Source: DATAOG01 sp963798075
Lineage (GTDB): Bacteria > Pseudomonadota > Alphaproteobacteria > Geminicoccales > Geminicoccaceae
Assembly (NCBI GenBank): GCA_963798075.1
Contig: CAWCRU010000033.1
Location: 165,321-229,320 of the forward strand
Direction: 5' to 3'
DNA: 64,000 bases
The position numbers were made by a program, and so were the translations under genes. Of the stretch, positions 16,276-25,483 are shown piece by piece. Positions within the stretch are counted from its first letter, which is position 1. Each line of letters starts with the position of its first letter. Below the pieces are notes generated by a model. That model was not told the origin of the DNA and ran no database searches. It saw nothing but the letters and a program-made list of their open reading frames with translations.

Positions 16276-17369
16276 ATGCGGGTGCGGCATTTGATCGTTG
16301 GCGCGGCATTGGCGACCATGTTGGGCAGCGCCGGCGCGGCGGGTGCTGGCGCCGGCGGCGCCGGCGACCCGAGGGACGCTGGCTTGCGCGCGCGAGCGGT
16401 GGCCGGTGCTGGTGCCGGCCGCGAGACCTCTTCGCGGAAGACGCTGGCTTGCGCGCGCGCGCAACGGTGGCCTCCAGGCTGGACGATCCGAGGCCGGCCG
16501 CGCCCCCCACCGGCGGCCCCCGGAACCAGAACGCCTGCGACTCCGTCGAGAGCGGGCCTCGAACCGGCGACGACCGGAACCCGTCCGCAGCCGACCCCTT
16601 CGAGGGCAGGGCGCACACCGGCCACGATCCGAACTCGAACCGGCACGGCCCCTTCGCGGACAGGGCCGCCACCGAGAACGCCGCGAACCGCAACCCGCAC
16701 GATGCTTTCGAGCGCCGGGCCGCGACCGGCAACGACGGGAGGTGGAATTCGCACAGCGCCTTCGCGGGCAGGACCGGCGCCGGCAACGGCTGGGACCGGA
16801 ACCCGCACGATTCCTTCGAGCGCCGGGCCGCGACCGGCAATGACGGGAGGTGGAATTCGCACGGCCCCTTCGCGGGCGGGACCGGCGCCGGCAACGGCTG
16901 GGATCGGAACCCGCACGATCGGTTCGAGCGCCGGGCCGCCAGCGGCAACGCCTGGAATCGGAACGGGCACGGCCCCTTCGAGGGCGGGACCGGCACCGGC
17001 AACGGCTGGAACCGGAATGCGCGCGACCGGCTCGAGCGGATCCTCTGGGGCGCGGGCGGCAGGTTCGAGCCGCAAGGAGCCGGCGGCCGCCACCAGCTGA
17101 TCGCCCTGCTGCGCGATCTCCGCCGGTTCGCCCACTTCGCGCTCCAGCGGGCCCGCTGCCACCCGCGCGGCCACGGGCATGACGACGACTACGGGTCCGG
17201 GCACTACAGCCAGGTCGGGTTTTTCGATGACGCCGAGGACGATCGGGATCGGCATGGCAACCATCCAACGCACCCGCCGCACCCGCCGCGGCCCGCCGCA
17301 TTTGCCGCACGAGCCGCCGTTCTGCCCGAGCCCGCACTGACCGCGGCCGGCGCCGCAACCGGATCTTGA
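16276..17369 (+). CDS. Secreted protein with about ten 18-residue repeats, function unknown
   Basis: The ATG at 16276 (GGGGGAC upstream) opens a signal peptide (HLIVGAALATMLGSAGAAGA). Downstream, the frame with very high third-position GC encodes tandem 18-residue units resembling NRNPHDxFERRAATGNDG and RWNSHGPFAGGTGAGNG, from about 16500 to 17050. A tail rich in His, Asp and Pro follows (GHGHDDDYGSGHY; HPTHPPHPPRP). The signal peptide and repeats are in different frames, so a frame change is needed between about 16390 and 16440, where a duplicated GACGCTGGCTTGCGCGCGCG occurs. Two other frames are open across the repeats because the unit is 54 bp; their third-position GC is clearly lower. No family was recognised. 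Confidence 0.5.
16500..17050 (+). repeat. 54-bp tandem repeats inside the secreted protein gene
   Basis: Roughly ten imperfect 54-bp units, each coding 18 residues. Some pairs form a higher-order 108-bp period: the block AACCCGCACGAT..TTCGAGCGCCGGGCC recurs at about 16690, 16800 and 16910. Copies differ mainly at silent or conservative positions. Confidence 0.7.
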
Positions 17370-17373
17370 GAAG

Positions 17374-18165
17374 GTGGCGCTGACGTCTGAGCGGCTCGCG
17401 GCGGTCGGCGTCGCGGCGCCCGGCGGCAAGCGGGGTCGCCTGCGGCGGGCCCGGCGCCGCCGGCCGGTGCCGGCGCGCGCGCGGCTCGTGGCGGGCTGCA
17501 CGCTGCTGGTCGCCGGCACCCTCCTGCTGGTTGCGGTACCGCGCGTCGCGGCGGCGTTCTGGCTCTGGCTGCGGGCGCCGGTCATGGATCTCGTGTCGTA
17601 CCAGGAGCCGGTCCCGGCGCGCGATCTGTACGGCCTGATTGCCTCGCGCGAGCTCGCGCTGGACTGGATCGATGCCGGCGCCACGCACGACGATCTGGCG
17701 GCCGCGCTGTCGGTCCTTGCCTCGCTCGAGGAGCCCGACAGCGATCAGGAGCGGGCGTTCCTCGAGCGCGCGCTCGCCGAGACCCGGGCGAGCCTCGCGC
17801 GCGCGCCGGCCAACCCCCGCGGCTGGGCGGGTCTTGCGTATCTCCACACCCTGCTGACGGCGGAGCCCGACCCGCAGGCGGCGCAGGCGCTGCAGCTGTC
17901 GCTACGCACCGGGCCCTACGAGCGTCCGGACTTCCTGACGCTGCGCCTCTACCTCCTGCTCCTGCACTGGCCGGTGATGACGCCGCCCGAGCGCGCCCGC
18001 ACCGCGGGTCAGATGCAGCTGCTCTGGCAGGAGGCGCCGGCCGAGCTCGTTCGGCTCACCCTCGAGCCCGGCTTCGACGAGCGCATGATCGCGGCTCTGG
18101 CGGCCATGCCGGACGTGCAAGCGGATTTCCTGGACGCCCTGCGAACCGCCAGCTCGCCGAAGTAG
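17374..18165 (+). CDS. Membrane-anchored protein of the exopolysaccharide locus, function unknown
   Basis: 263 residues from a GTG start 4 bases after the repeat protein. A basic cytoplasmic N-terminus precedes one membrane helix (LLVAGTLLLVAVPRVAAAFW, about residues 44-66). The rest is a helical periplasmic domain with TPR-like character (AFLERALAETRASLARAPAN; GWAGLAYLHTLLTAEPDPQAA). Similar small proteins sit beside O-antigen-ligase genes in exopolysaccharide loci, and the ligase here is convergent with about 110 bp of overlap. A helper role in chain handling is inference only. Confidence 0.6.
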   Translation: MALTSERLAAVGVAAPGGKRGRLRRARRRRPVPARARLVAGCTLLVAGTLLLVAVPRVAAAFWLWLRAPVMDLVSYQEPVPARDLYGLIASRELALDWIDAGATHDDLAAALSVLASLEEPDSDQERAFLERALAETRASLARAPANPRGWAGLAYLHTLLTAEPDPQAAQALQLSLRTGPYERPDFLTLRLYLLLLHWPVMTPPERARTAGQMQLLWQEAPAELVRLTLEPGFDERMIAALAAMPDVQADFLDALRTASSPK

Positions 18166-19553
18166 GAGCAGGGGTCGCTTGCTCGCGCGCGCCGGCCGCC
18201 GACGCGAGGTCCTCCTTCGGCGCGGCCGCGGCCAGCGCCCGGGCGCACCCCAGGCCCAGCAGCAGCGCGAAGGTCACGGCGTTCGCCGGCATCTCCAGAC
18301 TGAAGTCGACCAGCGAATGCAGGCCGACCAGCGCCGAGCACGCGAGCACGGTTGCCAGATACGCGCCGTCGCGGCCGCCGCCGAGCAGCCCCTGCCAGCA
18401 CCTGAAGACCAGGCAGCCGACACCCAAAAAGAGGGCGAGCGCGGCCGGCCAGCCGAGCTCCATCACCAGCTGCAGATAGGTGTTGTGCGCCTTGTCGAGG
18501 AAGTAGGTCCCGGTGCCGGGATGGTTGTAGGCCATGAAGGCGTCGGCGAAGGTCGCATAGCCCGTGCCCAGCAGCGGCCGGTCCTGGATCGCAGCCCAGG
18601 TCGTGCGATAGTAGGCGATCCGGTTCTCGAGGTTGGCGCCGGCATCCGCGAAGCGGCCCAGCGTCTCCTGCCCCGACGTCGCGAGGAGGGCGCCGGCGCT
18701 GCCCAGCATGAGCGCCAGCAGGAGCAGGTAGAAGGCACGCGAGGGGATGATCAGCGTGCGCCGCAGGAGCCAGAGATGGAGCGCGAAGGCAGCGCTGACG
18801 GCGACCAGCGCGCCGCGCGACTGGGTCAGCAGGAGGGCTGCGGCGCTGGCGACGCAGCTCAGGATGGCGGCGGTCATGCGTGAAGTCGAGCCGTGCCAGC
18901 AGGTGCAGGAGCCTGCGGCCGAACGGCATTCCCCTCCGGCCGTGGCGGGCAAGCCGCCGGACCACGAGGCCGAGGCCGCAGAACAGGGTCATCCCGGCGT
19001 AGGTGGCGTAAGAGTTGCGGTTGACGAAGGTGCTGGTGACCGGGCCGCCGTGGCCGAAGTAGGCCCAAAGACCATAGCCCGCATAGACGAGGCCGCCCAG
19101 CGCCAGGGCGAGCAGCGCCTGATGGGCGCGCCTCCTGACGACGCCGAGGTTGAAGGCGAGCCAGAACACGCCGGCATAGGCGAAAAGGTACAGCAAGCGG
19201 GTCCAGGTCGCCTGCGGGTCGACGCTGATGGCGCCCGCGACCGGCAGGTCCAGGACCGCGCCCGCCGCCGCCCAATCGGGGTGATGCAGCAAGGCGGGGG
19301 TCAAGCTCGAGCCCTGGGCGAGCGCCCAGGCGGCGGCGCCGCCGAACAGGGCTGCGGCCGGCAGGAGGCCCCGCAGATGGGCGGGCGAGCGCACGACCCC
19401 GAGCAGCACGCCCGCTGCCCAGGCCAGGAGGAGGACGTAGATCGCGGCGCACAGCAGGCTCGCCGCCAGCGGCCGGTCGCTGCCGAGCGGCAGGGGCGCC
19501 AGCAGCACAGCCGCCAGCAGTGCGGAGAAAACGGCGGACTCCCAACGGCGCAT
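18056..19553 (-). CDS. O-antigen ligase / Wzy_C-family polymerase-like protein (one frameshift)
   Basis: From the ATG at 19553 (AAGGGGCGAG upstream) the protein has about ten hydrophobic segments. The family signature follows a frame change near 18880 (one extra base by LARLDF): LLLTQSRGALVAVS, ENRIAYYRTTWAAIQDRPLLGTGY, HNTYLQLVMELG and LHSLVDFSLEMPANAV. These are the large periplasmic loop and its flanking motifs in Wzy_C proteins, which ligate or polymerise lipid-linked glycans in the inner membrane. The 3' end overlaps the convergent gene at 17374. Joined length is about 498 residues. Confidence 0.8.
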
Positions 19554-19670
19554 GCGATCTCGCCCCTTTCCCCGGCGGTGAACCATCGACGGCGTCGCGG
19601 CCAGGACGCAGCCTGCCGGGCGCGCGCGCCCAGGGCTCAGCCTAGCGGCCGGACGCGGCCTCGTCGACGG

Positions 19671-19698
19671 TTGAATGTATCTTCAATCTATTTATACT
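19671..19698 (+). promoter_or_regulatory. Sigma70-type promoter for the exopolysaccharide operon
   Basis: TTGAAT at 19671-19676 and TATACT at 19693-19698 are 16 bases apart in an AT-rich patch unlike its surroundings. It lies about 30 bases before the start of the Wzc-like kinase and is the likely start of the long forward operon. Confidence 0.6.
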
Positions 19699-19727
19699 TC
19701 TAGTTGCCAACGCTCAAGCGAGGCGTT

Positions 19728-22010
19728 ATGGCTGCCAGGGTTCGTTCGGTTTCGGTTGAGCGGCACGAGCCTGTTGACGGTCTGGGCGGAGCGCAAGGCA
19801 TGTCGGAGACGCCGCAAGCAGCCTCGATAGCTTCGGCCATCCTGCCCGGTCGCGGCGAAGCCGGGCTGCCGCTGCGTGACCTGATCGCGATGCTGCGCCG
19901 GCGGCAGCGGGTGGTCCTCTGGGTCGTCGTGCTGATCACCGGCCTTGCCACCCTGGTCGGCCTGCAGGTCGACAAGACCTACGTCGCGACCTCGCTCGTG
20001 ATGATCCAGCCGCAGGAGAACCGGGTGGTCGACTTCGAGCAGGTCGCCCAGGGCCTGTCCGCGGACAAAGCCACGATCGAGACCCAGATCAAATTCATCC
20101 AGTCGTACGAGAACCTGGCGCGCACGGTCGACCTCTTGAACCTCGAGCGCGACCCGGCGTTCACCGGCGCGAGCGGGCAGGCCGGCGCCTGGAGCGCGGC
20201 GACCGCGGTCCTCCCGGACAAGTGGCTGATCGCGGCCGGGTTCGCCAGCGCCCCCGACGTCGAGCCCGACCAGGACGAAATCGTGGCGCGGGCGGTCGGC
20301 ACCTTGCGCCGCGGCCTCAAGGTCGTCCAGTCCGGCTACTCCTACGTGCTCGAGCTCAGCTATACGGCGCCGGGCCCAGAGCGCGCGGCGCAGCTCGCCA
20401 ACGGCATCGCCCAGGCGTATGTGCAAGGCCAGCTCGATGACAAGCTCGCCACCACCCGCGGCGCCAACGACTGGCTGACCGGGCGGGTCGACGACCTGCG
20501 CCTGGGCCTGCTGGCTTCCGAGCGCGCGGTCGAGGAGTATCGAAGCGCGCACGGGCTCGGCAGCTCCGACATGGACGCCCAGGAGAGCGCCGCGCTTACC
20601 GCCGAGCTGATCGACGCCCGCGCCGAGCAGACCGCCCGCCAGGCCAAACTGAGCAAGATCCGCGAGCTCCAGGCGAGCGGCGATCCCGGCTCGGTGCTCG
20701 CCGATCTTCTGGCCTCGCCCCTGATCATGACCTTGCGCGAGCAGGAGCTGGACCTGCAGCGCGAGGAGGCTCTGCTGTCGCGCGAGTACGGCGAGCGCCA
20801 CCCCCGGATCGTGCAGCTGCAGGCCGAGAAGGAGCGTCTTGGCAAGCGCATCGAGCTCGAGATCGGGGCGGCGATCGAGACCCTCCAGAACGAGATCGCG
20901 GTGGCAAAGAACCGGGCCGAGGGCGTCCAGCGACGGCTGGCCGACGCCAGAGGCGAGTCGGCGCTGAGCGGCGAGGCCGAGGTCCAGCTGCGCGAGCTCG
21001 AGCGCGAGGCGGCAGCCAACCGCTCCCTCTACCAGACCTTCCTCGTCCGTCTCAAGGAGACCGAGGAGCAGCAGCAGCTCGTCCAGCCGGACGTGCGCGT
21101 CATCTCGCCGGCCGAGGTCCCGGGCGCGCCGAACTCCGCCTCGCCGCTGAGCTTTGCCTTCGTCGGCTTCACCGCAGCGAGCGTGATCGGCGCCCTGCTC
21201 GCGCTCCTGATGGAGCAGCTCGACACCCGGCTGCGCAGCACGCGCCAGGTCGAGGAGTTCCTCAAGGTGCCATCGCTCGGCCTCGTGCCGGAGGTCGCGG
21301 GCCTCGCGATGCCGCTGCGCAGATACCTGACCGACAGTCCGGAATCGGCCTACGCCCAGGCCGTGCGCGCGCTCTATGCCCAGCTCCGGCTGACGGCTGC
21401 GGAGAAGGCGTCGCGGGTTCTTCTGGTGACCTCGGCGCTCCCCGGCGAGGGCAAGACCTCGCTCGCGGCGAGCCTTGCCGCCTGCGCCGCGGAGCTGCAG
21501 CAGCGCACCGTCCTCGTCGACCTCGACCTGCGGCGGCCGAAGGTGGCCAGGGAGTTCGGCTTCGAGCCCCGCATCGGCGCCGTCGAACTGCTCGAAGGCG
21601 AGATCGGGCCCGAAGAGGCGATCTGGCACGACAAGGACGGCGGCGTCGACGTGCTGCCGGTCGCCGGCAGCCACGCCAATCCCTTCTCGCTCCTGACCTC
21701 GCCGCGCCTGAACGGTCTCTTGCAGCACCTCGATGCCCGCTACGACTGCGTGATCATCGACAGTCCGCCGGTGCTCGGCGTTCCCGACGCCAAGACGCTG
21801 GCCGGCGCGGCCGATGCCATCGTCTTCGTGGTGCGCTGGGACCGCACCGCCCGGGCCGCCGTGCAGGCCGCCCTCAAGGAGCTCGGGCACTTCGCCGCCC
21901 CGGTCGCGGGCGCCGTCCTCAGCCGGGTCGATCTGAAACGGCACGCCAAATATAGCTATGGCGACGCCGGCCAATACTACATGCAGTACAGCACCTACTA
22001 CCGGAACTGA
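19728..22010 (+). CDS. Wzc/ExoP-like polysaccharide co-polymerase and tyrosine kinase
   Basis: About 760 residues; the ATG at 19728 is chosen because it follows the promoter and a GCGAGG site. A Wzz-type domain lies between two membrane helices (VVLWVVVLITGLATLVGLQV and about residue 470, SFAFVGFTAASVIGALLAL), with coiled coils between them. The cytoplasmic BY-kinase has Walker A ALPGEGKTSLA, Walker A' VLVDLDLRRPK and Walker B YDCVIIDSPP. It ends in a Tyr-rich tail (YSYGDAGQYYMQYS), the usual autophosphorylation cluster. It controls chain length and export of the polymer. No Wza-type outer-membrane channel is in the window. Confidence 0.9.
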   Translation: MAARVRSVSVERHEPVDGLGGAQGMSETPQAASIASAILPGRGEAGLPLRDLIAMLRRRQRVVLWVVVLITGLATLVGLQVDKTYVATSLVMIQPQENRVVDFEQVAQGLSADKATIETQIKFIQSYENLARTVDLLNLERDPAFTGASGQAGAWSAATAVLPDKWLIAAGFASAPDVEPDQDEIVARAVGTLRRGLKVVQSGYSYVLELSYTAPGPERAAQLANGIAQAYVQGQLDDKLATTRGANDWLTGRVDDLRLGLLASERAVEEYRSAHGLGSSDMDAQESAALTAELIDARAEQTARQAKLSKIRELQASGDPGSVLADLLASPLIMTLREQELDLQREEALLSREYGERHPRIVQLQAEKERLGKRIELEIGAAIETLQNEIAVAKNRAEGVQRRLADARGESALSGEAEVQLRELEREAAANRSLYQTFLVRLKETEEQQQLVQPDVRVISPAEVPGAPNSASPLSFAFVGFTAASVIGALLALLMEQLDTRLRSTRQVEEFLKVPSLGLVPEVAGLAMPLRRYLTDSPESAYAQAVRALYAQLRLTAAEKASRVLLVTSALPGEGKTSLAASLAACAAELQQRTVLVDLDLRRPKVAREFGFEPRIGAVELLEGEIGPEEAIWHDKDGGVDVLPVAGSHANPFSLLTSPRLNGLLQHLDARYDCVIIDSPPVLGVPDAKTLAGAADAIVFVVRWDRTARAAVQAALKELGHFAAPVAGAVLSRVDLKRHAKYSYGDAGQYYMQYSTYYRN

Positions 22011-22157
22011 CCAGGCCCATCGGGGGCCGAATCGGCGCCGCCGGCGCCTGCGAGCGGGGTGTTGCCTTTGCCGATGCCTGCCGATCTGGGGGTGACGAGA
22101 GCTGCGGGTCCCTTGGCTCGCCGCGACCACGATCGACGATCGAAGGCGGGCTGAGCG

Positions 22158-23545
22158 ATGCAGGCGGGGCGGGCGCGAACCACCATCATCTTCGTGCACG
22201 ATGTGCTGATGGCGAGCCTGTCCCTGCTCCTGGCGGCCTGGCTCAGCAATGGCGGCGATCTACTGCCGCGGCACCTGCACGGCCTGGGATACGCGATGCC
22301 GGCCGGGGCGCTGCTGGCCGCCGCCTGCTTCTATTCCTCCGGCTTGCACCGCCAGCTGTGGAGCTACACCTCGCCCGCGGACCTGATCACGATCGCCCGC
22401 GCCTCCGCCTTCGCCATCCTGCTCCTGTTCCTTTGCGCCTCGATCTTCGACGGGCTGCAGGCGATGCCGCCCTCGGGGCTCATCGTCCAATGGCTGGTCC
22501 TGGTCGTGCTGCTGAGCGCGGCGCGCCTGCTCTATCGCACGACCCGGGAGGGCGGGCTCGCGCCGCGACGGCCGGCGCTGGCGGGCAAGGTGCCGGTGCT
22601 GGTCTATGGCTGCGGGCCGCTGGCCTCGCTGTTCGTCCGCGCCGCGCAGACCACGCCGGACGGCGGCATCCAGATCGTCGGCGTCATCGACGGCAAGCGC
22701 TCGGGCCGCTCCCTGAACGGCGTGCCGATCCTCGGCCCGATCCGCGACCTCGAGCGGATCCTGGTCGGGCTCGCGGCAGAGGGCGTCCACCCGCAGAAGA
22801 TCATCGTCACCTGCTCCCCCGCCGAGATCGCCTCGGCGCCCGAGGGCTGGGCGGCGAGCACCGCCGCGCTCTGGCGCTACGGCCTCCAGGTCGAGTACCT
22901 GCCGGACCTCTTGAGCCTCGGCAGCGGCCTCGCCGCGCCGCTGCGCGGTCAGGGCGGCAGCGCCGGGCGCGCCTGGTTCCGTCTGCGCCGCCTCCTTGAC
23001 CCGACCATCGCGGCGGCGGCGCTCGTCCTCCTTCTGCCCGTGCTCGCGCTGTCGGCGCTTGCGGTGCTCGCCGACGGCGGCAGGCCGATCCTGTTCCGCC
23101 AGCTGCGCCCCGGCCGCGGGATGCGCCCCTTCACCCTCTACCGGTTCCGGACCACGCGCCCGCCCGCGGCCGGGGCGCGCGAGGTGGGCCCCTCCCGGCC
23201 CTCCGCCGTCGGCCGCCTGCTGCAGCGCTCGCACCTCGACGGCCTGCCCCGGCTCTACAACGTGCTGGTGGGCGATCTGGCCCTGATCGGTCCGCGCCCG
23301 CTGCTGCCGCGCGAGCTCGCCACGACGGTCGCGTCCGAGCGCAGCCGCCTGCGGCCCGGCCTCACGGGCTGGGCGAGGTGGGCTGGGCAGAGGTGCAAGG
23401 TGGCGATCGCCTGAGCATCGAGGAGGAACTGGCCCTCGACCTCTGGTACCTGCGCAACGCCGGTCCCCTGGTCGATGCCCGGATCCTCTGGCGCAAGCTC
23501 AAGGCCCTGCTGGCAGGCCCGCGGACCCCGCGCGCCTTCGAGCAG
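22158..23545 (+). CDS. Initiating polyprenyl-phosphate sugar-phosphate transferase (frame change near the 3' end)
   Basis: The N-terminal part has about four membrane segments. A nucleotide-binding-like domain follows (VPVLVYGCGPLASLF; GVIDGKRSGRSLNGVPILG), as in WbaP/CpsE relatives. The catalytic domain has LLDPTIAAAALVLLLPVLAL, FRQLRPGRGMRPFTLYRFRT, HLDGLPRLYNVLVGDLALIGPRP and RPGLTGWA. The frame breaks at 23367-23395, where an imperfect 14-15 base tandem duplication (GGCTGGGCGAGGTG / GGCTGGGCAGAGGTG) shifts it; the other frame restores GWAEVQGGDRLSIEEELALD. It starts the repeat unit by loading sugar-1-phosphate on undecaprenyl phosphate. The expected Asp-Glu dyad reads Asp-Gly (LDGLP). Confidence 0.8.
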
Positions 23546-24854
23546 ATGCTGGCGACCCCCGGCCCCGCGGCGCCGGCGGGCGACGACGACGCTCTGCGGT
23601 CGCCGCAGCTCCTGGTCGTGAACCGCTATTTCTACCCCGACCGCTCGGCCACCGCCCAGCTGCTGACCGACCTGGTCGCGACCGCGGTCAGCGAGGGCAT
23701 CGCCACCACCGTGCTCGCCGGCCGGCAGCTCTACCACGAGCCCGCGGCCGCCCTGCCGGCAGACGAGGTGCATCTGGGCGCCAAGGTGCGCCGGCTCTGG
23801 GCGACCCGCTCCGGCCGCTCGTCCCTGGCCGGCCGCGCCCTCGACAGCGCCACCTTCTGCGCCAGCGCCTTCGTGGCCCTGCTCGCCAGCGCCCGGCCGG
23901 GCGACGTCATCCTCGCCAAGACCGACCCGCCGTTGCTCTCGGTCCTGGCCTTCGCGGCCGCCCGCATCAAGGGCGCGAGGCTCGTCACCTGGTGCCAGGA
24001 CCTCTTCCCGGAGGTGGCCGCCGCCGCCCGGATCAGCCTCGCGCGCGGCCCCTTGGGGGAGATGCTGCGCGCGCTCCGCAACGCCTCGCTGCGGGGCGCC
24101 GCCATGAACGTCGCCGTCTGCGAGACCATGGCCGAGCGGCTGCGCGGCCAAGGCATCCCGGCCGCGCGCCTTTGCGTCATCCACAACTGGGCCGACGGCG
24201 CCAGGGTCCGGCCGCTGGCCCGCGAGCGCAACCCTCTGCGCCGGCAATGGGCGCTCTGCGATCGCTTCGTGATCGGCTATTCGGGCAATCTCGGCCGGGT
24301 CCACGACGTCGATACCCTCATCGAGCTGATGGACGTCCTTGGCGACGAGCCGGAGCTGGTCTTCCTGCTGATCGGCGCCGGTGCCGGCTACGAGCGGCTG
24401 CGGCGGCGGGCCGGCGAGCGCGGCCTCGGCAACGTCATGCTGCGGCCCTATCAGCCGGCGGAGCGGCTCGGCCAGAGCCTGACCGTGCCCGATCTCCACA
24501 TCGTGAGCCTGCGGCCCGATTGCGAGGGCCTCGTGATGCCCTGCAAGCTCTACGGCGCGCTCGCCGCCGGCCGGCCGGTGATCAGCATCGGCGCGGCCGC
24601 CGGCAGCGTCGCGCGCATCGTGCGCGCCCATGACGCGGGCCTCGTGGTGGCGCCGGGCGAGGTCGAGAAGGCCGCGGCCGAGATCCGGGCGCTGCGCGCC
24701 GATCCCCTGCGCCTCGCGCGCCTGGGCGCCAACGCGCGCCGCGCCTACGAGCACCGCCTTCAGCCGCGAGGCGAGCCTTGGCGCCTGGACCCGCTGCCTG
24801 CGCCAGGCCCTGCCGGCCGAGCTCAGCGCGCTCGACGCGGTGGCGGCGGAATGA
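23546..24854 (+). CDS. GT4 glycosyltransferase, WcaI-like, fused in frame to the upstream transferase
   Basis: The frame continues from the sugar-phosphate transferase without a stop (FEQMLATPGPAAP...LLVVNRYFYPDRSATAQLLTDL). An ATG at 23546 could start a separate protein, but no ribosome site is evident. GT-B features: VTWCQDLFPEVAAA, FVIGYSGNLGRVHDVDTLI, VFLLIGAGAGYERL, and the donor-site region LRPDCEGLVMPCKLYGALAAGRPVI. A one-base frame change near 24762 moves the end to FSREASLGAWTRCL and a TGA at 24852-24854 that overlaps the next ATG. Probably adds the second sugar. Confidence 0.75.
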
Positions 24855-25437
24855 CCGTGGCGCTCGCCGCGCCAAGCGCCGCGCCCTCGCCGAGATCGAC
24901 CTCGGGGCGTACCGGCGACCGGTCATCGCCGGCAACCGCAGCCTCGGCTGGCGGATCGCCTGGCACGTCTTGAGCGCCCTTTTGTTCCAGACCCCGCTGG
25001 TCCTGCCCTCGCCCTGGAAGGCAGCGCTCCTGCGCCGGTTCGGCGCCCGCGTCGGCCAGGGCCTCGTCGTCAGGCCGCGGGTCACGATCAAATACCCCTG
25101 GTTCCTCGAGCTCGGCGACCACGTCTGGCTGGGCGAGGCGGTCTGGATCGACAACCACTGCCCGGTCACGATCGGCTCCAGCGTCTGCATCAGCCAGGCC
25201 GCCTACCTGTTCACCGGCAACCACGACTACGACGACCCCGGTTTCCGCTTCTTCTGCCGGCCGCTCGCCATCGAGGATGGCGTCTGGATCGGCGCGCGGG
25301 CGATCGTCTGCCCGGGCAGCGTGCTCGGGCGGATGAGCGTGCTCGGCGCGGGCGTGGTCTGGAGCGGCCCGGCCGAGGAGCGCAGCGTCCACCTCGCCCC
25401 GGCCCCGCGGCAAAGCGCATCGAGGCGGCGGGCATGA
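24851..25437 (+). CDS. WcaF-like hexapeptide acetyltransferase
   Basis: Left-handed beta-helix acetyltransferase: LVLPSPWKAALLRRFGARVG, VTIKYPWFLELGDHVWLGE, VWIDNHCPVTIGSSVCISQ, YLFTGNHDYDDPGF and EDGVWIGARAIVCPGSVLG. These match the colanic-acid WcaF family closely, including the catalytic-type GNHD. The start is unclear: the ATG overlapping the previous stop is in another frame, so a frame change near 24880 is likely, and the last 30 residues also look shifted. It would O-acetylate a sugar of the repeat unit. Confidence 0.8.
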
Positions 25438-25483
25438 GCGGCGGTCCGAAGCCCCAGGGGACACCTGTCGAGAGCTCGCGTCC

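Noticed and set aside
16233..17684. Reverse-strand frame with Val-Pro-Ala repeats across 16.5-17.1 kb
   Set aside because: It is open only because the repeat unit is a multiple of three. Third-position GC is about 65 percent, against nearly 90 percent in the forward frame.
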